Below are positions 45,080-54,117 of a stretch of 64,000 nucleotides of DNA, in pieces; the stretch's first letter is position 1, and each line of letters opens with the position of its first letter. Source of the stretch: Legionella waltersii (GTDB lineage: Bacteria > Pseudomonadota > Gammaproteobacteria > Legionellales > Legionellaceae); the NCBI RefSeq assembly GCF_001468085.1, contig NZ_LNZB01000051.1, positions 182,583-246,582 of the forward strand, read 5' to 3'. Position numbers and translations under genes: made by a program. The notes beneath the pieces are model-generated. The model was not told the origin of the DNA and searched no databases. It worked only from the letters and a program-made list of their open reading frames with translations.

Positions 45080-45646
45080 CTAGGTTCGCGGCAAAGTAAC
45101 TCCTGTTTGGCCCTGGTATTTGCCTCCACGGTCTCTGTAAGAAACCGCGCAAACTTCACTTGCCTCCAAGAACAGCATTTGCGCAACACCTTCATAGGCA
45201 TATATTTTAGCGGGTAGAGTTGTTGTATTAGAAAACTCTAAAGTAACATGCCCCTCCCACTCAGGCTCTAGAGGAGTTACATTGACTATAATTCCACATC
45301 GAGCGTAAGTTGATTTACCAAGGCAAATCGTTAGTATATTGCGAGGAATACGGAAGTATTCCACCGTTCTTGCAAGTGCAAAAGAATTCGGGGGTATGAT
45401 ACAAACATCGGATTGAACATCTACAAAGCTATTCTCGTCAAACGCTTTTGGATCAACAATCGCTGAATTTATGTTTGTAAATATTTTAAATTCATTTGAA
45501 CATCGAACGTCATACCCGTAGCTAGAGACTCCATAAGAAATGATCCGACCGTTTTCGTTCTCACGAACTTGACCTGGTTGAAATGGCGAGATCATCCCAT
45601 GTTCTACCGCCATTTTCTCTATCCATCTATCTGATTTAATTGACAC
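45080..45646 (-). CDS. dcd: dCTP deaminase
   Basis: Dcd converts dCTP to dUTP, the main source of dUMP for thymidylate in gamma-proteobacteria. The 188-residue product starts [11 protein letters not shown] and includes [21 protein letters not shown] (as [13 protein letters not shown]), the active-site segment [28 protein letters not shown] (as KSTYARCGI and TPLEPEWEG) and [15 protein letters not shown]. Length is that of E. coli Dcd. It begins at a GTG 21 bases after the LbtU-like gene's last codon region. Confidence 0.95.
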   Translation of the reverse strand: MSIKSDRWIEKMAVEHGMISPFQPGQVRENENGRIISYGVSSYGYDVRCSNEFKIFTNINSAIVDPKAFDENSFVDVQSDVCIIPPNSFALARTVEYFRIPRNILTICLGKSTYARCGIIVNVTPLEPEWEGHVTLEFSNTTTLPAKIYAYEGVAQMLFLEASEVCAVSYRDRGGKYQGQTGVTLPRT

Positions 45647-45666
45647 GTTAAATCCTCATTTTTCTT

Positions 45667-47259
45667 TTAGAAATACACGCCAATCTGTGCAGATACAGTA
45701 TCAGCACTTTGACCTGTACCTAATGTTGGCATATTCACTGCACCCACTGGAGCAGCACCATTCGCAAATTGTGTGAGTCCATAATCTATATCATGCCTAT
45801 ACTCTAAGCTTTCAACGGTGTCTTTCCATATTGATATGTTAAATACACCTAAGTACCTTTGTTTGGGGAGGTTAAGTGCTAGAGCATCTTTAGACCATTG
45901 ATATCCAACGCCTAGGGATGCCGGTCGATTGAAAGCAATAAAAGTGACACCCGCTTCCGTTTGTAACGCTTGAGGTTTTGCTCCTCTCCCGTTAAAACTC
46001 AAATCTTGCACCCTAAAAGCCTGTGTAGTACCGACCCATTCTGCGGTTAAATTGTAGCGGTCATAGCCCAAGTTGGCATGAACATCGACAGCCTGAGTTT
46101 TTCGAACGTTTTCGTTACCATTAGTAATGGATCCAAATCCACCAAACGTTGTGCCTACAGCTGAACCCGTGCTTTGCATGCCACCAGCATCGTCAATGGA
46201 GCTAATGTAGCTTGCGCCAATTTCTCCGTTGACTTCACCAAATCCGTAAATATATCCTAAATTAACACCTCCAACCCCAGATTTTCCGAAAGTGGTGTCG
46301 CTTTTATACCCATATACAGCTGCAAATGGCCCAGTGTCTTCCTGAGATTTATAACCGAAAATCACAGGCCTTGTTTTAGTTCTGGCTAACACTAAAGGCA
46401 AAGGAGCGCTAATCATCGAGCTAGAGTAGCGTCCGAATGGGGCATAAACTTGGCCAGCGGTGAAATACCAAGGCGTTCTATCCAAATTACCGATATTTAC
46501 AAAGCCTAAATTTAAATTAAAGGCTGAGTTAGCGACTCGTGGTCCAGCAGCAGGGGGACTTTCGTCATAAGCGATAGCGATATAGGCCTCTACATTTTGG
46601 TTCAGTGCTGCGGCTATGTCTAACTCACTTGAGCCCAGTGTTACATCACCATCATCTCCTTTGGAGTGGAATGGGTTGTTTATTGTAGCAACTGGTTCAG
46701 TTTTACCACTTATCGAAATAATTGGCATCTGTGGCACTGGATACCCTATTTTCTGATAAGCACGGTATAGGGCTCGTCTCTGCTGCATCAAGCGAATATC
46801 TCGGTTAATACTTGAGATATTGACTATGTAATCAGAACCATCAAACGCCGGTCTATCACCCAGATAGGGCGAACTAACCACAGGAGTCCCAGCAATATAA
46901 GTGACAACACGATTATCTGCCACTAATGCCGTCGGGTAGAAACTAAATGACTCTGGATGAGCATCAATGGAATGCACTGTGACATGTGACTCATGGTATT
47001 TTTCTTTTTTAACGGGTGCTTGTTTAACCTCTGGAGTCGTTTCAGGCTTCACGGATTTTTTAGCAATAACTTGATGTTTATGTGACTCAATTGCTGTCTG
47101 GTGTGAAGCTAATTGTCTTTGCAATCGGTCAAGCTGAGTTTGTAGGTCTTCTGCTTGACGCTTTAGTAGACGAATTTCTTGTTTTAAGTCTTGATCTTGG
47201 TCCGCATACAATGGCGTTGAGATACAGGCTAGAGCCAATAGAATTTTATTTAACTTCAT
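45667..47259 (-). CDS. LbtU-family siderophore porin-like outer-membrane protein
   Basis: A 530-residue outer-membrane protein. After a signal peptide (ILLALACISTPLYA) comes a periplasmic coiled coil of about 40 residues (EIRLLKRQAEDLQTQLDRLQ), a Lys/Pro/His-rich linker, and a C-terminal barrel of about 330 residues with strands such as WYFTAGQVYAPFG, GVNLGYIYGFGEVNGEIGASY and VSAQIGVYF ending in Phe. This coiled coil plus barrel layout is that of LbtU, which imports legiobactin in L. pneumophila without TonB. Several Legionella paralogs exist, so the ligand is uncertain. Confidence 0.85.
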   Translation of the reverse strand: MKLNKILLALACISTPLYADQDQDLKQEIRLLKRQAEDLQTQLDRLQRQLASHQTAIESHKHQVIAKKSVKPETTPEVKQAPVKKEKYHESHVTVHSIDAHPESFSFYPTALVADNRVVTYIAGTPVVSSPYLGDRPAFDGSDYIVNISSINRDIRLMQQRRALYRAYQKIGYPVPQMPIISISGKTEPVATINNPFHSKGDDGDVTLGSSELDIAAALNQNVEAYIAIAYDESPPAAGPRVANSAFNLNLGFVNIGNLDRTPWYFTAGQVYAPFGRYSSSMISAPLPLVLARTKTRPVIFGYKSQEDTGPFAAVYGYKSDTTFGKSGVGGVNLGYIYGFGEVNGEIGASYISSIDDAGGMQSTGSAVGTTFGGFGSITNGNENVRKTQAVDVHANLGYDRYNLTAEWVGTTQAFRVQDLSFNGRGAKPQALQTEAGVTFIAFNRPASLGVGYQWSKDALALNLPKQRYLGVFNISIWKDTVESLEYRHDIDYGLTQFANGAAPVGAVNMPTLGTGQSADTVSAQIGVYF

Positions 47260-47393
47260 GCGGGGTACTCCTGATTATTATTTTTACTTCCACAACTAAG
47301 CTTGAGGATTATAGCTTGGGATTTGTGAGCTGGCTATAGTGCTTTGAGGTACTTTATTATCTCTTTTAAATTCGGTTTGCTGACCTACTAATG

Positions 47394-47463
47394 CTGGCAG
47401 TTACTTGTTAACCGCCAGCCTTGGACTGTGGTTTAGTGTGCAGTAAGTGTTTACAGCACTTAC
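47394..47463. other. two hairpins between the LbtU-like and pore-protein genes
   Basis: CTGGCAGTTACTTGTTAACCGCCAG (47394-47418) and GTAAGTG-TTTACAG-CACTTAC (47443-47463) each form clean stems in the 223-base gap between two minus-strand genes. Neither has a downstream T-run on the minus strand; the second lies 20 bases beyond the pore-protein stop and may serve as its 3' end. Confidence 0.4.
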
Positions 47464-47482
47464 CGAACCATTCATTTTGTTG

Positions 47483-48466
47483 TTAGACGTTTCCTACGTA
47501 GTTAATACCAAAGTAAGGTCCATACAGTCCATAATCTCCACTTCGAACTCCACCAACTACTTGTCTATATTGGCCTTGAACAGCATTAAAGTAGTTCATT
47601 GCCTCATAACCACCTTGTACGTTTAGAACCCCCTGCGACAAAGGATAAGCATAATTTACACCGAGCTTTGTTTCTAGACTAGGAACAATGCTGCTTTTAG
47701 AACCGTATACACCTGCTATCACAAAAGGCGATGAGCCAGGGAGGGTGGCCAAATTTCCTATGTTGTATCTTGAGTGCCCAAGGAGGATGGAAGCCGCTGC
47801 ATTAGCGGTAAGACTCCAACTACTACTCAGATCATAAGAGTAATCCAATCCCAAAACTGGACCAATGCCCTTAAAGTCGGTGTTATCAAATCGTTGTCCT
47901 GATACGGATTGGTTACCCACTGGAGGTGGAAATGGAACAACCAAGGTGTTTGCAAAAGAGTCATTTACGTTAATTTCTATTGAAGCGTATTGTACGCCTG
48001 CGTAGAAGCGCATCTTTTTTACGCGACCGAAATCCGCGTGTTGCCCCATGACCAAATTAACTTGGTCGAAATTACTGGTATTAATTTCTGTAAAGGGTTG
48101 ATTAGCTCCATTAATGGCAGGATAAACACCACTAAAATATCCTCGACCTATGTAATCATCAAAATGAGTCCAATTTATGGTTATGTCATTCCCTGTATTA
48201 AAATGATAAGAGCCTTCCAAACGATATGCCCAATCCCAATCTTCTAGTGCATCATGCACTCCATTGGTTGAGTTTTCTAGTAAGCGGTAGGATTGTGCGG
48301 CGGTAGTTACTCGTTGCAAGTAAAGCCCCTGAACCCCTAAATCCCACATTTTTGCTTCACAAGGAACTGTTACACTGCCTGGGGTACATACTGGCCCCAT
48401 GGTTCCGGCAAATCCTAGATTACTTGCTATCAAACTGAGTAAAATGGTTGATTTCCTATTTAACAT
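47483..48466 (-). CDS. Lpg1974-type pore-forming outer-membrane protein (paralog 1)
   Basis: A 327-residue outer-membrane barrel of a Legionella-specific family. After the signal peptide the mature protein begins [21 protein letters not shown], the family hallmark with two cysteines (quoted as [10 protein letters not shown] and VTVPCEAKMW). It then has [20 protein letters not shown] and KMRFYAGVQYASIEINV, and ends in PYFGINYVGNV. The next gene upstream is a close paralog sharing all these segments. It probably forms a porin-like channel. Confidence 0.9.
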   Translation of the reverse strand: MLNRKSTILLSLIASNLGFAGTMGPVCTPGSVTVPCEAKMWDLGVQGLYLQRVTTAAQSYRLLENSTNGVHDALEDWDWAYRLEGSYHFNTGNDITINWTHFDDYIGRGYFSGVYPAINGANQPFTEINTSNFDQVNLVMGQHADFGRVKKMRFYAGVQYASIEINVNDSFANTLVVPFPPPVGNQSVSGQRFDNTDFKGIGPVLGLDYSYDLSSSWSLTANAAASILLGHSRYNIGNLATLPGSSPFVIAGVYGSKSSIVPSLETKLGVNYAYPLSQGVLNVQGGYEAMNYFNAVQGQYRQVVGGVRSGDYGLYGPYFGINYVGNV

Positions 48467-48484
48467 ACTGTCTCCCTAAATAAA

Positions 48485-48510
48485 AAAGCCCACCAAAGTT
48501 GATGGGCTTT
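48485..48510 (-). terminator. intrinsic terminator of pore-protein paralog 2
   Basis: On the minus strand AAAGCCCATCA pairs with TGGTGGGCTTT (11 pairs, one G-T) around an ACTT loop and is followed by TTTTA. It lies 24 bases after the stop of the gene ending at 48534, so the two pore genes are probably separate transcripts. Confidence 0.85.
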
Positions 48511-48533
48511 AATCAGTTTAACTGTCTAGCAAA

Positions 48534-49424
48534 TTAAACGTTACCAACGTACTTCAAACCAATGTATGGACCAGAAGCAGCGAAGTCAGTTTCAGCAAGA
48601 CCTGCGTTACCGTTATTGATGTTGAAGTTATGCAATGCATTGAAGTAGTTGAACCACATGTAACCTACATCTAGAGTCAAATCACCTTGTGCCATAGCAT
48701 AAGTGTAATCAGCACCTAACTTAGCTTCTAACTCAGGAACCATAGAGTTCTTAGAACCATGAACCCAAGTTGGGTTAGTTCTGTAATATGTAAAGTCACT
48801 GCTTCCAACCAAAATTGCAGCAGCTGCTTTAGCATAAATACCAAAACCATTGCCAAACACGTACATCATGTCTAAACCAGTACGTGGACCGAAACCGGTG
48901 AACTCAGAGTTGTGGTAACCTTCGTGAGCGTTGTTTAAGTATACGTTTGTATCATGGCTGATTCGAGCGTATTGAACACCACCGTGGAAACGCATTTTCT
49001 TGTTAGCACTGAAGTCAACGAATTGACCCAACTCACCATTCACTGCATCCCATTTGTTGTTGATGTCATGGTATCTAGTTGTAGAGTACCAGTGGTTTGT
49101 ATCACCATCAAAATGGTACCAGTTAATGTTGATGTCGTTTCCAGTGTTGAAGTGATAAGAACCTTCTAGCTTAAAGCCCCAGTCCCAATCTAAATCAACA
49201 TCGTGATACCACTCAGAGTTACCGCTTACATGTGACCCACGGTATCCCCAGTCAGCGTCATAAATTGGTTGCAAATATAGAGCAGTGATTCCAACATCCC
49301 ATGCGGTTCTTTCGCAAGGAACAGTTACATTACCTGGTGTGCAAACTGGACCCATGGTACCAGCGAACACTGCACTGCTTCCTAAAGCGAGTACTGCCAC
49401 TGCTGTTTTTTTCAAACTAAACAT
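48534..49424 (-). CDS. Lpg1974-type pore-forming outer-membrane protein (paralog 2)
   Basis: A 296-residue paralog of the downstream gene. The signal peptide ([15 protein letters not shown]) is followed by [55 protein letters not shown] and a terminal [11 protein letters not shown]. Codon use is more regular than in paralog 1, it has a strong terminator and a recognisable promoter, all in keeping with a highly expressed major outer-membrane protein. A tandem duplication with later divergence explains the pair. Confidence 0.92.
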   Translation of the reverse strand: MFSLKKTAVAVLALGSSAVFAGTMGPVCTPGNVTVPCERTAWDVGITALYLQPIYDADWGYRGSHVSGNSEWYHDVDLDWDWGFKLEGSYHFNTGNDININWYHFDGDTNHWYSTTRYHDINNKWDAVNGELGQFVDFSANKKMRFHGGVQYARISHDTNVYLNNAHEGYHNSEFTGFGPRTGLDMMYVFGNGFGIYAKAAAAILVGSSDFTYYRTNPTWVHGSKNSMVPELEAKLGADYTYAMAQGDLTLDVGYMWFNYFNALHNFNINNGNAGLAETDFAASGPYIGLKYVGNV

Positions 49425-49533
49425 GCCTTGTCTCCACTTGTTTATTATTGAGTTTCCATTTTATTGATAACCCACCATTTGGAGTTGTCAATAGCACGCA
49501 TCGTCGCTTAGGGTCGAAGCATGCAACGCTTAA

Positions 49534-49562
49534 AGTATCTGCAGGGATTTTGTATAAGTCAA
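49534..49562 (-). promoter_or_regulatory. promoter candidate for pore-protein paralog 2
   Basis: Reading the minus strand, TTGACT (49562-49557) and GATACT (49539-49534) are separated by 17 bases. A second perfect TTGACA lies about 60 bases further downstream, near 49485, with a poorer -10. The leader would be about 100 bases. Confidence 0.45.
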
Positions 49563-49622
49563 GAAAATTTATTGAAAAACTGAATATTTTCATTAAGATA
49601 TATGCTATTTTGCACAGCGGGG

Positions 49623-50507
49623 CTATTTTTTAATCAGTGTGATGGTGACGCGTCGGTTTGCTGCTCGACCATCTTCAGTATCATTTCTCCCTACAGGAAA
49701 TTTAGCACCAACCCATGTCACATTTAGTTTTGATTGAGGCACACCTAACCACAATAAATAGTTTTTAACGGCTTTTGCTCTGTATTCAGAAATCGCATTG
49801 TTATAGCCTTTGCGACCACTTTCATCCGCATAACCTATTACCTCAATTTTATCAATTTGAGCATCTACTTCGACGTATTTTGCTATTCTTCTGAGCTGAT
49901 TTTTATCGGCATCGCTTAATGTTCTACCGTCTATGCCAAAGTGAAACACGCTTTCTTTAACGTCAGCATATTCAAACGTCAGTAAATTACCAACGCATTT
50001 TTGATACGCTGAATAGACCTTTCGAAAGTGAATTGGCGACAAAGATACACTGGTACCAAATCCTTGCTCAGACATGTAGTTAACATTAATTTGGTAACCT
50101 TGAGACAAAAAGGTTAATAGCTTTAAGGTCGGCTCCCTGTCCAAAAATAGCCCGAACTCACCTGGTTTTATATAAACTCGACTCACTGCATAGGATTGCC
50201 TTTGACCAGGTTTCCAGACAGGAGGAGCTGCAATCACTTGTGCGGGAAGAGTTCTTTCTACTTGATCCCATTTTCGCAAAATAAAATGTGGCTTTTTAGT
50301 GGCATATTGTTCAAAATATCCAATGCCATAGTTAGGTATTGTTAAAGCAAGACCACAACGTAGCTGCGTTCCATTCACGCGCCAATTTTCGTCGCCCATG
50401 GGACTTGCATAGTGAATTTGTGGTGCTGCTCGGCCAATACTCATCCCAATGCATAAACACACACTTGTTGTTAGTATTATTCTGTTGAACCCATGACCAA
50501 TTGTCAT
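49623..50507 (-). CDS. motY: flagellar protein MotY-like, OmpA C-terminal domain
   Basis: A 294-residue periplasmic protein. The signal peptide (TTSVCLCIGMSIGRA) is followed by a MotY-type N-terminal domain (WRVNGTQLRCGLALTIPNYGIGYFEQ, as WRVNGTQLRCGL and IPNYGIGYFEQ; PPVWKPGQRQSY). Residues 180-290 are an OmpA-like peptidoglycan-binding domain (VEVIGYADESGRKGYNNAISEYRAKAV in pieces, GRAANRRVTITLI). In Vibrio MotY forms the T-ring that holds the sodium stator; Legionella motors also use such a protein. No other flagellar genes are nearby. It is divergent from pyrC. Confidence 0.88.
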   Translation of the reverse strand: MTIGHGFNRIILTTSVCLCIGMSIGRAAPQIHYASPMGDENWRVNGTQLRCGLALTIPNYGIGYFEQYATKKPHFILRKWDQVERTLPAQVIAAPPVWKPGQRQSYAVSRVYIKPGEFGLFLDREPTLKLLTFLSQGYQINVNYMSEQGFGTSVSLSPIHFRKVYSAYQKCVGNLLTFEYADVKESVFHFGIDGRTLSDADKNQLRRIAKYVEVDAQIDKIEVIGYADESGRKGYNNAISEYRAKAVKNYLLWLGVPQSKLNVTWVGAKFPVGRNDTEDGRAANRRVTITLIKK

Positions 50508-50575
50508 TTTTTGTTCATCCTGGGATGCTATTTCGTGTTATTCTTCCTTATCGGCAAATTCATAGGAATCTTTAC

Positions 50576-51613
50576 ATGAAAACTCTGGTCATTACTCAAC
50601 CTGATGATTGGCATGTTCATCTGCGTGACGGCGAATTTTTACCACATACTGTTTCCGCTACAGCACATCATTTTGCTCGGGCTTTGGTAATGCCAAATCT
50701 TAAACCCGCTTTAACCACGGTTAAGGCTATTGATGAATATCGATCTCGAATTCTTGACTGCATTCCTAAAAGTGTCTCGTTTGAACCCTACATGACGTTT
50801 TATTTGAATGAATCGGTTACCAGTGATGAGATTGAATTATCAGCAACCACCCCTTATATCCTTGGGGCCAAGCTTTATCCAGCGGGAGCTACCACGAATT
50901 CTGAAGCCGGAGCAAAATCGTTAAAAGCCTTATACCCTCTTCTAGAAACATTGCAAGCGAACAATAAAGTGCTTCAAATTCACGGAGAGGTAACTCACAG
51001 CGATATCTTCGAGAGAGAAGCTCTATTTATTGATGAGTATTTAAAACCTATTGTTGCTAATTTTCCTAAGTTACGAATAGTCCTAGAACATATTTCCACG
51101 CAAGCAGCTGTGGAGTATATCCGCCAAGCACCTTCTCAAGTGGCAGCCAGCATAACCCCACACCACTTATTGTACAATCGAAATAAACTTCTCGTGGGTG
51201 GTGTTCGCCCTCATTATTACTGCCTGCCAATTTTAAAGCATGAGAATGACCAAAAAGCGCTACAAGATGCGGTAGCCAGTGGTAATCCTAAATTTTTTGC
51301 AGGTACAGACAGTGCTCCTCATGAAATTCACACCAAAGAAAATGCCTGTGGCTGCGCGGGGATTTATTCAGCACCTTATGCAGTAGCGCTATACGCTCAA
51401 GTGTTTGATCATTTAGGACAACTACCTAGACTGAATGATTTCTTAAGCCATTTTGGCTGTGGGTTTTATCAATTACCGGCCAACAAGCAAACGTTAGAAC
51501 TTATCAAATCTAAACAAACAATCCCCCAGCACCTACCGTTTGGCTCCACGCAAGTAGTTCCTATGGCTGCAGGAGAAACCATCGAATGGAGTATCAATGA
51601 GCAAACCAAATAA
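50576..51613 (+). CDS. pyrC: dihydroorotase PyrC (class II)
   Basis: PyrC closes carbamoyl-aspartate to dihydroorotate in pyrimidine synthesis. The 345-residue product starts MKTLVITQPDDWHVHLRDGE with the zinc-binding HVHLRD, followed by ALVMPNLKPALTT, KLYPAGATTNS with the bridging lysine, LQIHGEV, VLEHIST, and GTDSAPH near the C-terminus. The ATG at 50576 has AGGA eight bases upstream; an upstream extension to 50501 overlaps the motY start and is rejected. The 3' end overlaps rnt by 17 bases. Confidence 0.96.
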   Translation: MKTLVITQPDDWHVHLRDGEFLPHTVSATAHHFARALVMPNLKPALTTVKAIDEYRSRILDCIPKSVSFEPYMTFYLNESVTSDEIELSATTPYILGAKLYPAGATTNSEAGAKSLKALYPLLETLQANNKVLQIHGEVTHSDIFEREALFIDEYLKPIVANFPKLRIVLEHISTQAAVEYIRQAPSQVAASITPHHLLYNRNKLLVGGVRPHYYCLPILKHENDQKALQDAVASGNPKFFAGTDSAPHEIHTKENACGCAGIYSAPYAVALYAQVFDHLGQLPRLNDFLSHFGCGFYQLPANKQTLELIKSKQTIPQHLPFGSTQVVPMAAGETIEWSINEQTK

Positions 51614-52223
51614 GGCGATACCCCAAACCATGAAAGAGCGCTTTCGTGGTTTCTTGCCCATAGTCGTTGATATTGAAACCGCTGGAATTGATCCCCAAAA
51701 AAATGCGCTTTTAGAAATTTGTATTGTCATTGTTCAGATGGATGCCGAGGGGATTCTAAAAAGAACAGAAAGTTACTTTGAGCATGTTTTGCCTTTCCCT
51801 GGCGCTGAACTGGATCCAAAATCACTTGAATTTAATCAGATTGACCCATTTCAACCGCTTCGTTTTGCAGTTGAAGAACGCACAGCCTTAGAGAAATTAT
51901 TCAAACCTATTCATGTGGCATTAAAGCAAAATCACTGTCAGCGAGCTGTTTTAGTAGGGCATAACGCCTGGTTTGACCTCTTGTTTTTGAAAGCCGCCAT
52001 ACAAAGGTCCGATGTAAAATCGCCTTTCCACGCATTTACTTGTTTCGACACAGCGACTTTAGCCGGCTTAATCTTTGGTGAAACGGTGCTAGCAAAAGCA
52101 GCTAAAGCAGCGGGGATTTCCTTTGACCCGAATGAAGCACATTCTGCAATTTATGACGCAGAAAAAACAGCCGACTTGTTTTGTGAGATGGTGAATAGAT
52201 GGAGAGGATTAGCTCTTAAATAG
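51597..52223 (+). CDS. rnt: ribonuclease T
   Basis: RNase T is a DEDD-family 3'-5' exonuclease that trims tRNA and 5S/23S rRNA ends. The 208-residue product has the first acidic motif PIVVDIETAGIDPQKNALLEI (as VVDIETAG and NALLEI), VGHNAWFDLLFLKAA as the second, and AHSAIYDAEKTADLF as the third, with RFRGFLP near the start as in E. coli RNase T. It overlaps pyrC by 17 bases, so translation is coupled. Confidence 0.95.
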   Translation: MSKPNKAIPQTMKERFRGFLPIVVDIETAGIDPQKNALLEICIVIVQMDAEGILKRTESYFEHVLPFPGAELDPKSLEFNQIDPFQPLRFAVEERTALEKLFKPIHVALKQNHCQRAVLVGHNAWFDLLFLKAAIQRSDVKSPFHAFTCFDTATLAGLIFGETVLAKAAKAAGISFDPNEAHSAIYDAEKTADLFCEMVNRWRGLALK

Positions 52224-52256
52224 TTCAAAAGAGGAGAGAGGTGCGGATGAACGTGA

Positions 52257-52281
52257 GGACGGACCACAATGGGTCCGTCCC
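52257..52281. repeat. REP-like palindrome, diverged
   Basis: GGACGGACC-ACAATG-GGTCCGTCC, a diverged member of the GGGGACGGACCCC family, between convergent rnt and the peroxiredoxin gene. Confidence 0.7.
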
Positions 52282-52288
52282 CTGACTG

Positions 52289-52894
52289 TTATAAAGCGTC
52301 TGAATGTTCGGCCAAGTAGTCAGCAACACCTTTAGGAGAGGCAATCATACCCGCTTGTCCTTTTTTCCAGCCAGCTGGACACACTTCACCTTTCTCTTCA
52401 AAGTATTGAACGGCATCAATAATACGTAACAATTCATCAATATTTCTGCCTATTGGTAAATCATTTACGATTTGTGAGCGCACAACACCGTTTGTATCAA
52501 TCACAAATGCACCTCTGAAAGCGACGCCTGCAGCAGGATGTTCAACTCCATAAGACTGGCAAATACTATGGGTCATATCAGCTGCAAGAGTATAGCGAAC
52601 CGGACCAATTCCACCGTTCTTAACGGATGTATTTCGATAAGCATTGTGTGTGAAATGAGAATCAATGGATACAGCAACCACTTCTACATTACGATGTTTG
52701 AACTCTTCCATACGATGATCTAAAGCGATTAATTCAGAAGGGCAAACAAAAGTAAAGTCTAGTGGGTAGAAAAACACCAAACCATATTTGCCTTTGATGT
52801 TCTCATGCAAATTAAATTTATCAACTATTTCACCATTTCCTAATACAGCAGCCACTGTAAAATCAGGTGCTTTACGACCAACTAATACACTCAT
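52289..52894 (-). CDS. typical 2-Cys peroxiredoxin (AhpC/Prx1 type)
   Basis: A 201-residue peroxidase that removes hydrogen peroxide and organic peroxides. The peroxidatic cysteine is in FFYPLDFTFVCPSEL and the resolving cysteine in GEVCPAGWKKG; SIDSHFTHNAY and GVAFRGAFVID are also conserved. The ATG at 52894 (SVLVGRKAPDFTVAAV) is chosen over an upstream frame start at 52933. The next upstream gene on this strand is the monothiol glutaredoxin, and sodB is divergent beyond it, giving an oxidative-stress cluster. Confidence 0.94.
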   Translation of the reverse strand: MSVLVGRKAPDFTVAAVLGNGEIVDKFNLHENIKGKYGLVFFYPLDFTFVCPSELIALDHRMEEFKHRNVEVVAVSIDSHFTHNAYRNTSVKNGGIGPVRYTLAADMTHSICQSYGVEHPAAGVAFRGAFVIDTNGVVRSQIVNDLPIGRNIDELLRIIDAVQYFEEKGEVCPAGWKKGQAGMIASPKGVADYLAEHSDAL

Positions 52895-52962
52895 TCTATG
52901 CTCTCCATTACTTAAAAGTAGGTACAAATACAAACATACGTAAAATTTGTCAACAGAAGCTA

Positions 52963-53280
52963 TTATGCAGCAATTGCATCACGGAGCATAGGCTCTAATT
53001 CACCTTGTTGGAACATTTCAGCAATGATGTCCGAACCACCAACCAGCTCTCCCTTCACATAGAGCTGAGGAAACGTTGGCCAATCAGAGACTTGTGGTAA
53101 CGTTTGGCGCACATCCGGATTAGCCAATACATCAACGTATGCGAAATCAACACCGCAAGCTTCAATACATTGTACTGCACGAGCTGAGAAGCCACACTGA
53201 GGCATTTTAGGAGTGCCTTTCATATAAAGAATTATTACATTATCCGCAATCTGTTTTTTAATTTTTTCAATTGTATCCAC
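52963..53280 (-). CDS. grxD: monothiol glutaredoxin GrxD
   Basis: GrxD binds and delivers [2Fe-2S] clusters together with BolA-type proteins. The 105-residue product has the monothiol active site MPQCGFSARAVQ, WPTFPQLYVKGELVGGSDI with the glutathione-binding TFPQ and GGSD segments, and ILYMKGTPK near the N-terminus. It begins at a GTG. It is upstream of the peroxiredoxin gene on the same strand with a gap of about 68 bases. Confidence 0.95.
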   Translation of the reverse strand: MDTIEKIKKQIADNVIILYMKGTPKMPQCGFSARAVQCIEACGVDFAYVDVLANPDVRQTLPQVSDWPTFPQLYVKGELVGGSDIIAEMFQQGELEPMLRDAIAA

Positions 53281-53485
53281 GTCTGCACCTTAACTCTAAA
53301 ATAAAACTGTCATTATGGAGAAAACCTCCTAATGCCGCAACTTAGTAAAGCATCGAATTAACACTAATGGTCTAATATTATACACTCAAAACGTTTACAT
53401 TGTAACAAAAACGACATTGAATATCATACTTATCCTGCTAAACTACCCAATTTACTAATACCTGTTATAAAACCTGGAGATAATT

Positions 53486-54064
53486 ATGACATTTACCCTC
53501 CCACAATTGCCTTATGAATTAAATGATCTAGAACCGCATATATCAAAAGAAACGCTTGAGTACCACTATGGGAAGCACCATAACGCCTACGTGACTAACT
53601 TAAATAAATTAATCCCAGGAACAGAGTTTGAATCCATGTCCCTAGAAGATATTATTCTAAAGTCTAAGGGCGGGATCTTTAATAATGCCGCACAAGTATG
53701 GAACCATACCTTTTACTGGCATAGCATGAGTCCTAATGGCGGCGGTGAGCCTAAAGGAAAGATAGCGGAGGCCATCAACAAACACTTCGGATCATTTTCT
53801 GCATTCAAAGAACAATTCACACAAGCCGCGGCGACTACTTTTGGTTCTGGTTGGGCTTGGCTAGTTCAAGACCAGTCTGGGGATTTAAAAATCACCAGCA
53901 CAAGCAATGCAGGAACCCCAATGACTGAAGGTTTAAAAGCCCTTTTAACGTGTGATGTTTGGGAGCATGCCTATTATATCGACTACCGAAATCGCCGCCC
54001 TGATTACATCGAAGGATTTTGGTCTTTAGTCAATTGGGAATTCGCCAACAGCAATCTTAAGTAA
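53486..54064 (+). CDS. sodB: iron superoxide dismutase SodB
   Basis: A 192-residue cytoplasmic Fe/Mn-family superoxide dismutase. [34 protein letters not shown] (ligand histidines in EYHYGKHH), [25 protein letters not shown] and the ligand motif [11 protein letters not shown] are all present. The GSGWAWLV context and AATTFGSG favour iron over manganese. A GGAG precedes the ATG. It is divergent from grxD and followed by argD. Confidence 0.96.
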   Translation: MTFTLPQLPYELNDLEPHISKETLEYHYGKHHNAYVTNLNKLIPGTEFESMSLEDIILKSKGGIFNNAAQVWNHTFYWHSMSPNGGGEPKGKIAEAINKHFGSFSAFKEQFTQAAATTFGSGWAWLVQDQSGDLKITSTSNAGTPMTEGLKALLTCDVWEHAYYIDYRNRRPDYIEGFWSLVNWEFANSNLK

Positions 54065-54117
54065 AAAGGATTTAAAGAGCACTTGAATAAGGTATGCATA
54101 TATTTTAAGGAGATGTC

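Noticed and set aside
44937-45152. Minus-strand open frame across the ihfB end
   Set aside because: It overlaps both ihfB and dcd out of frame and has no recognisable start or domain.
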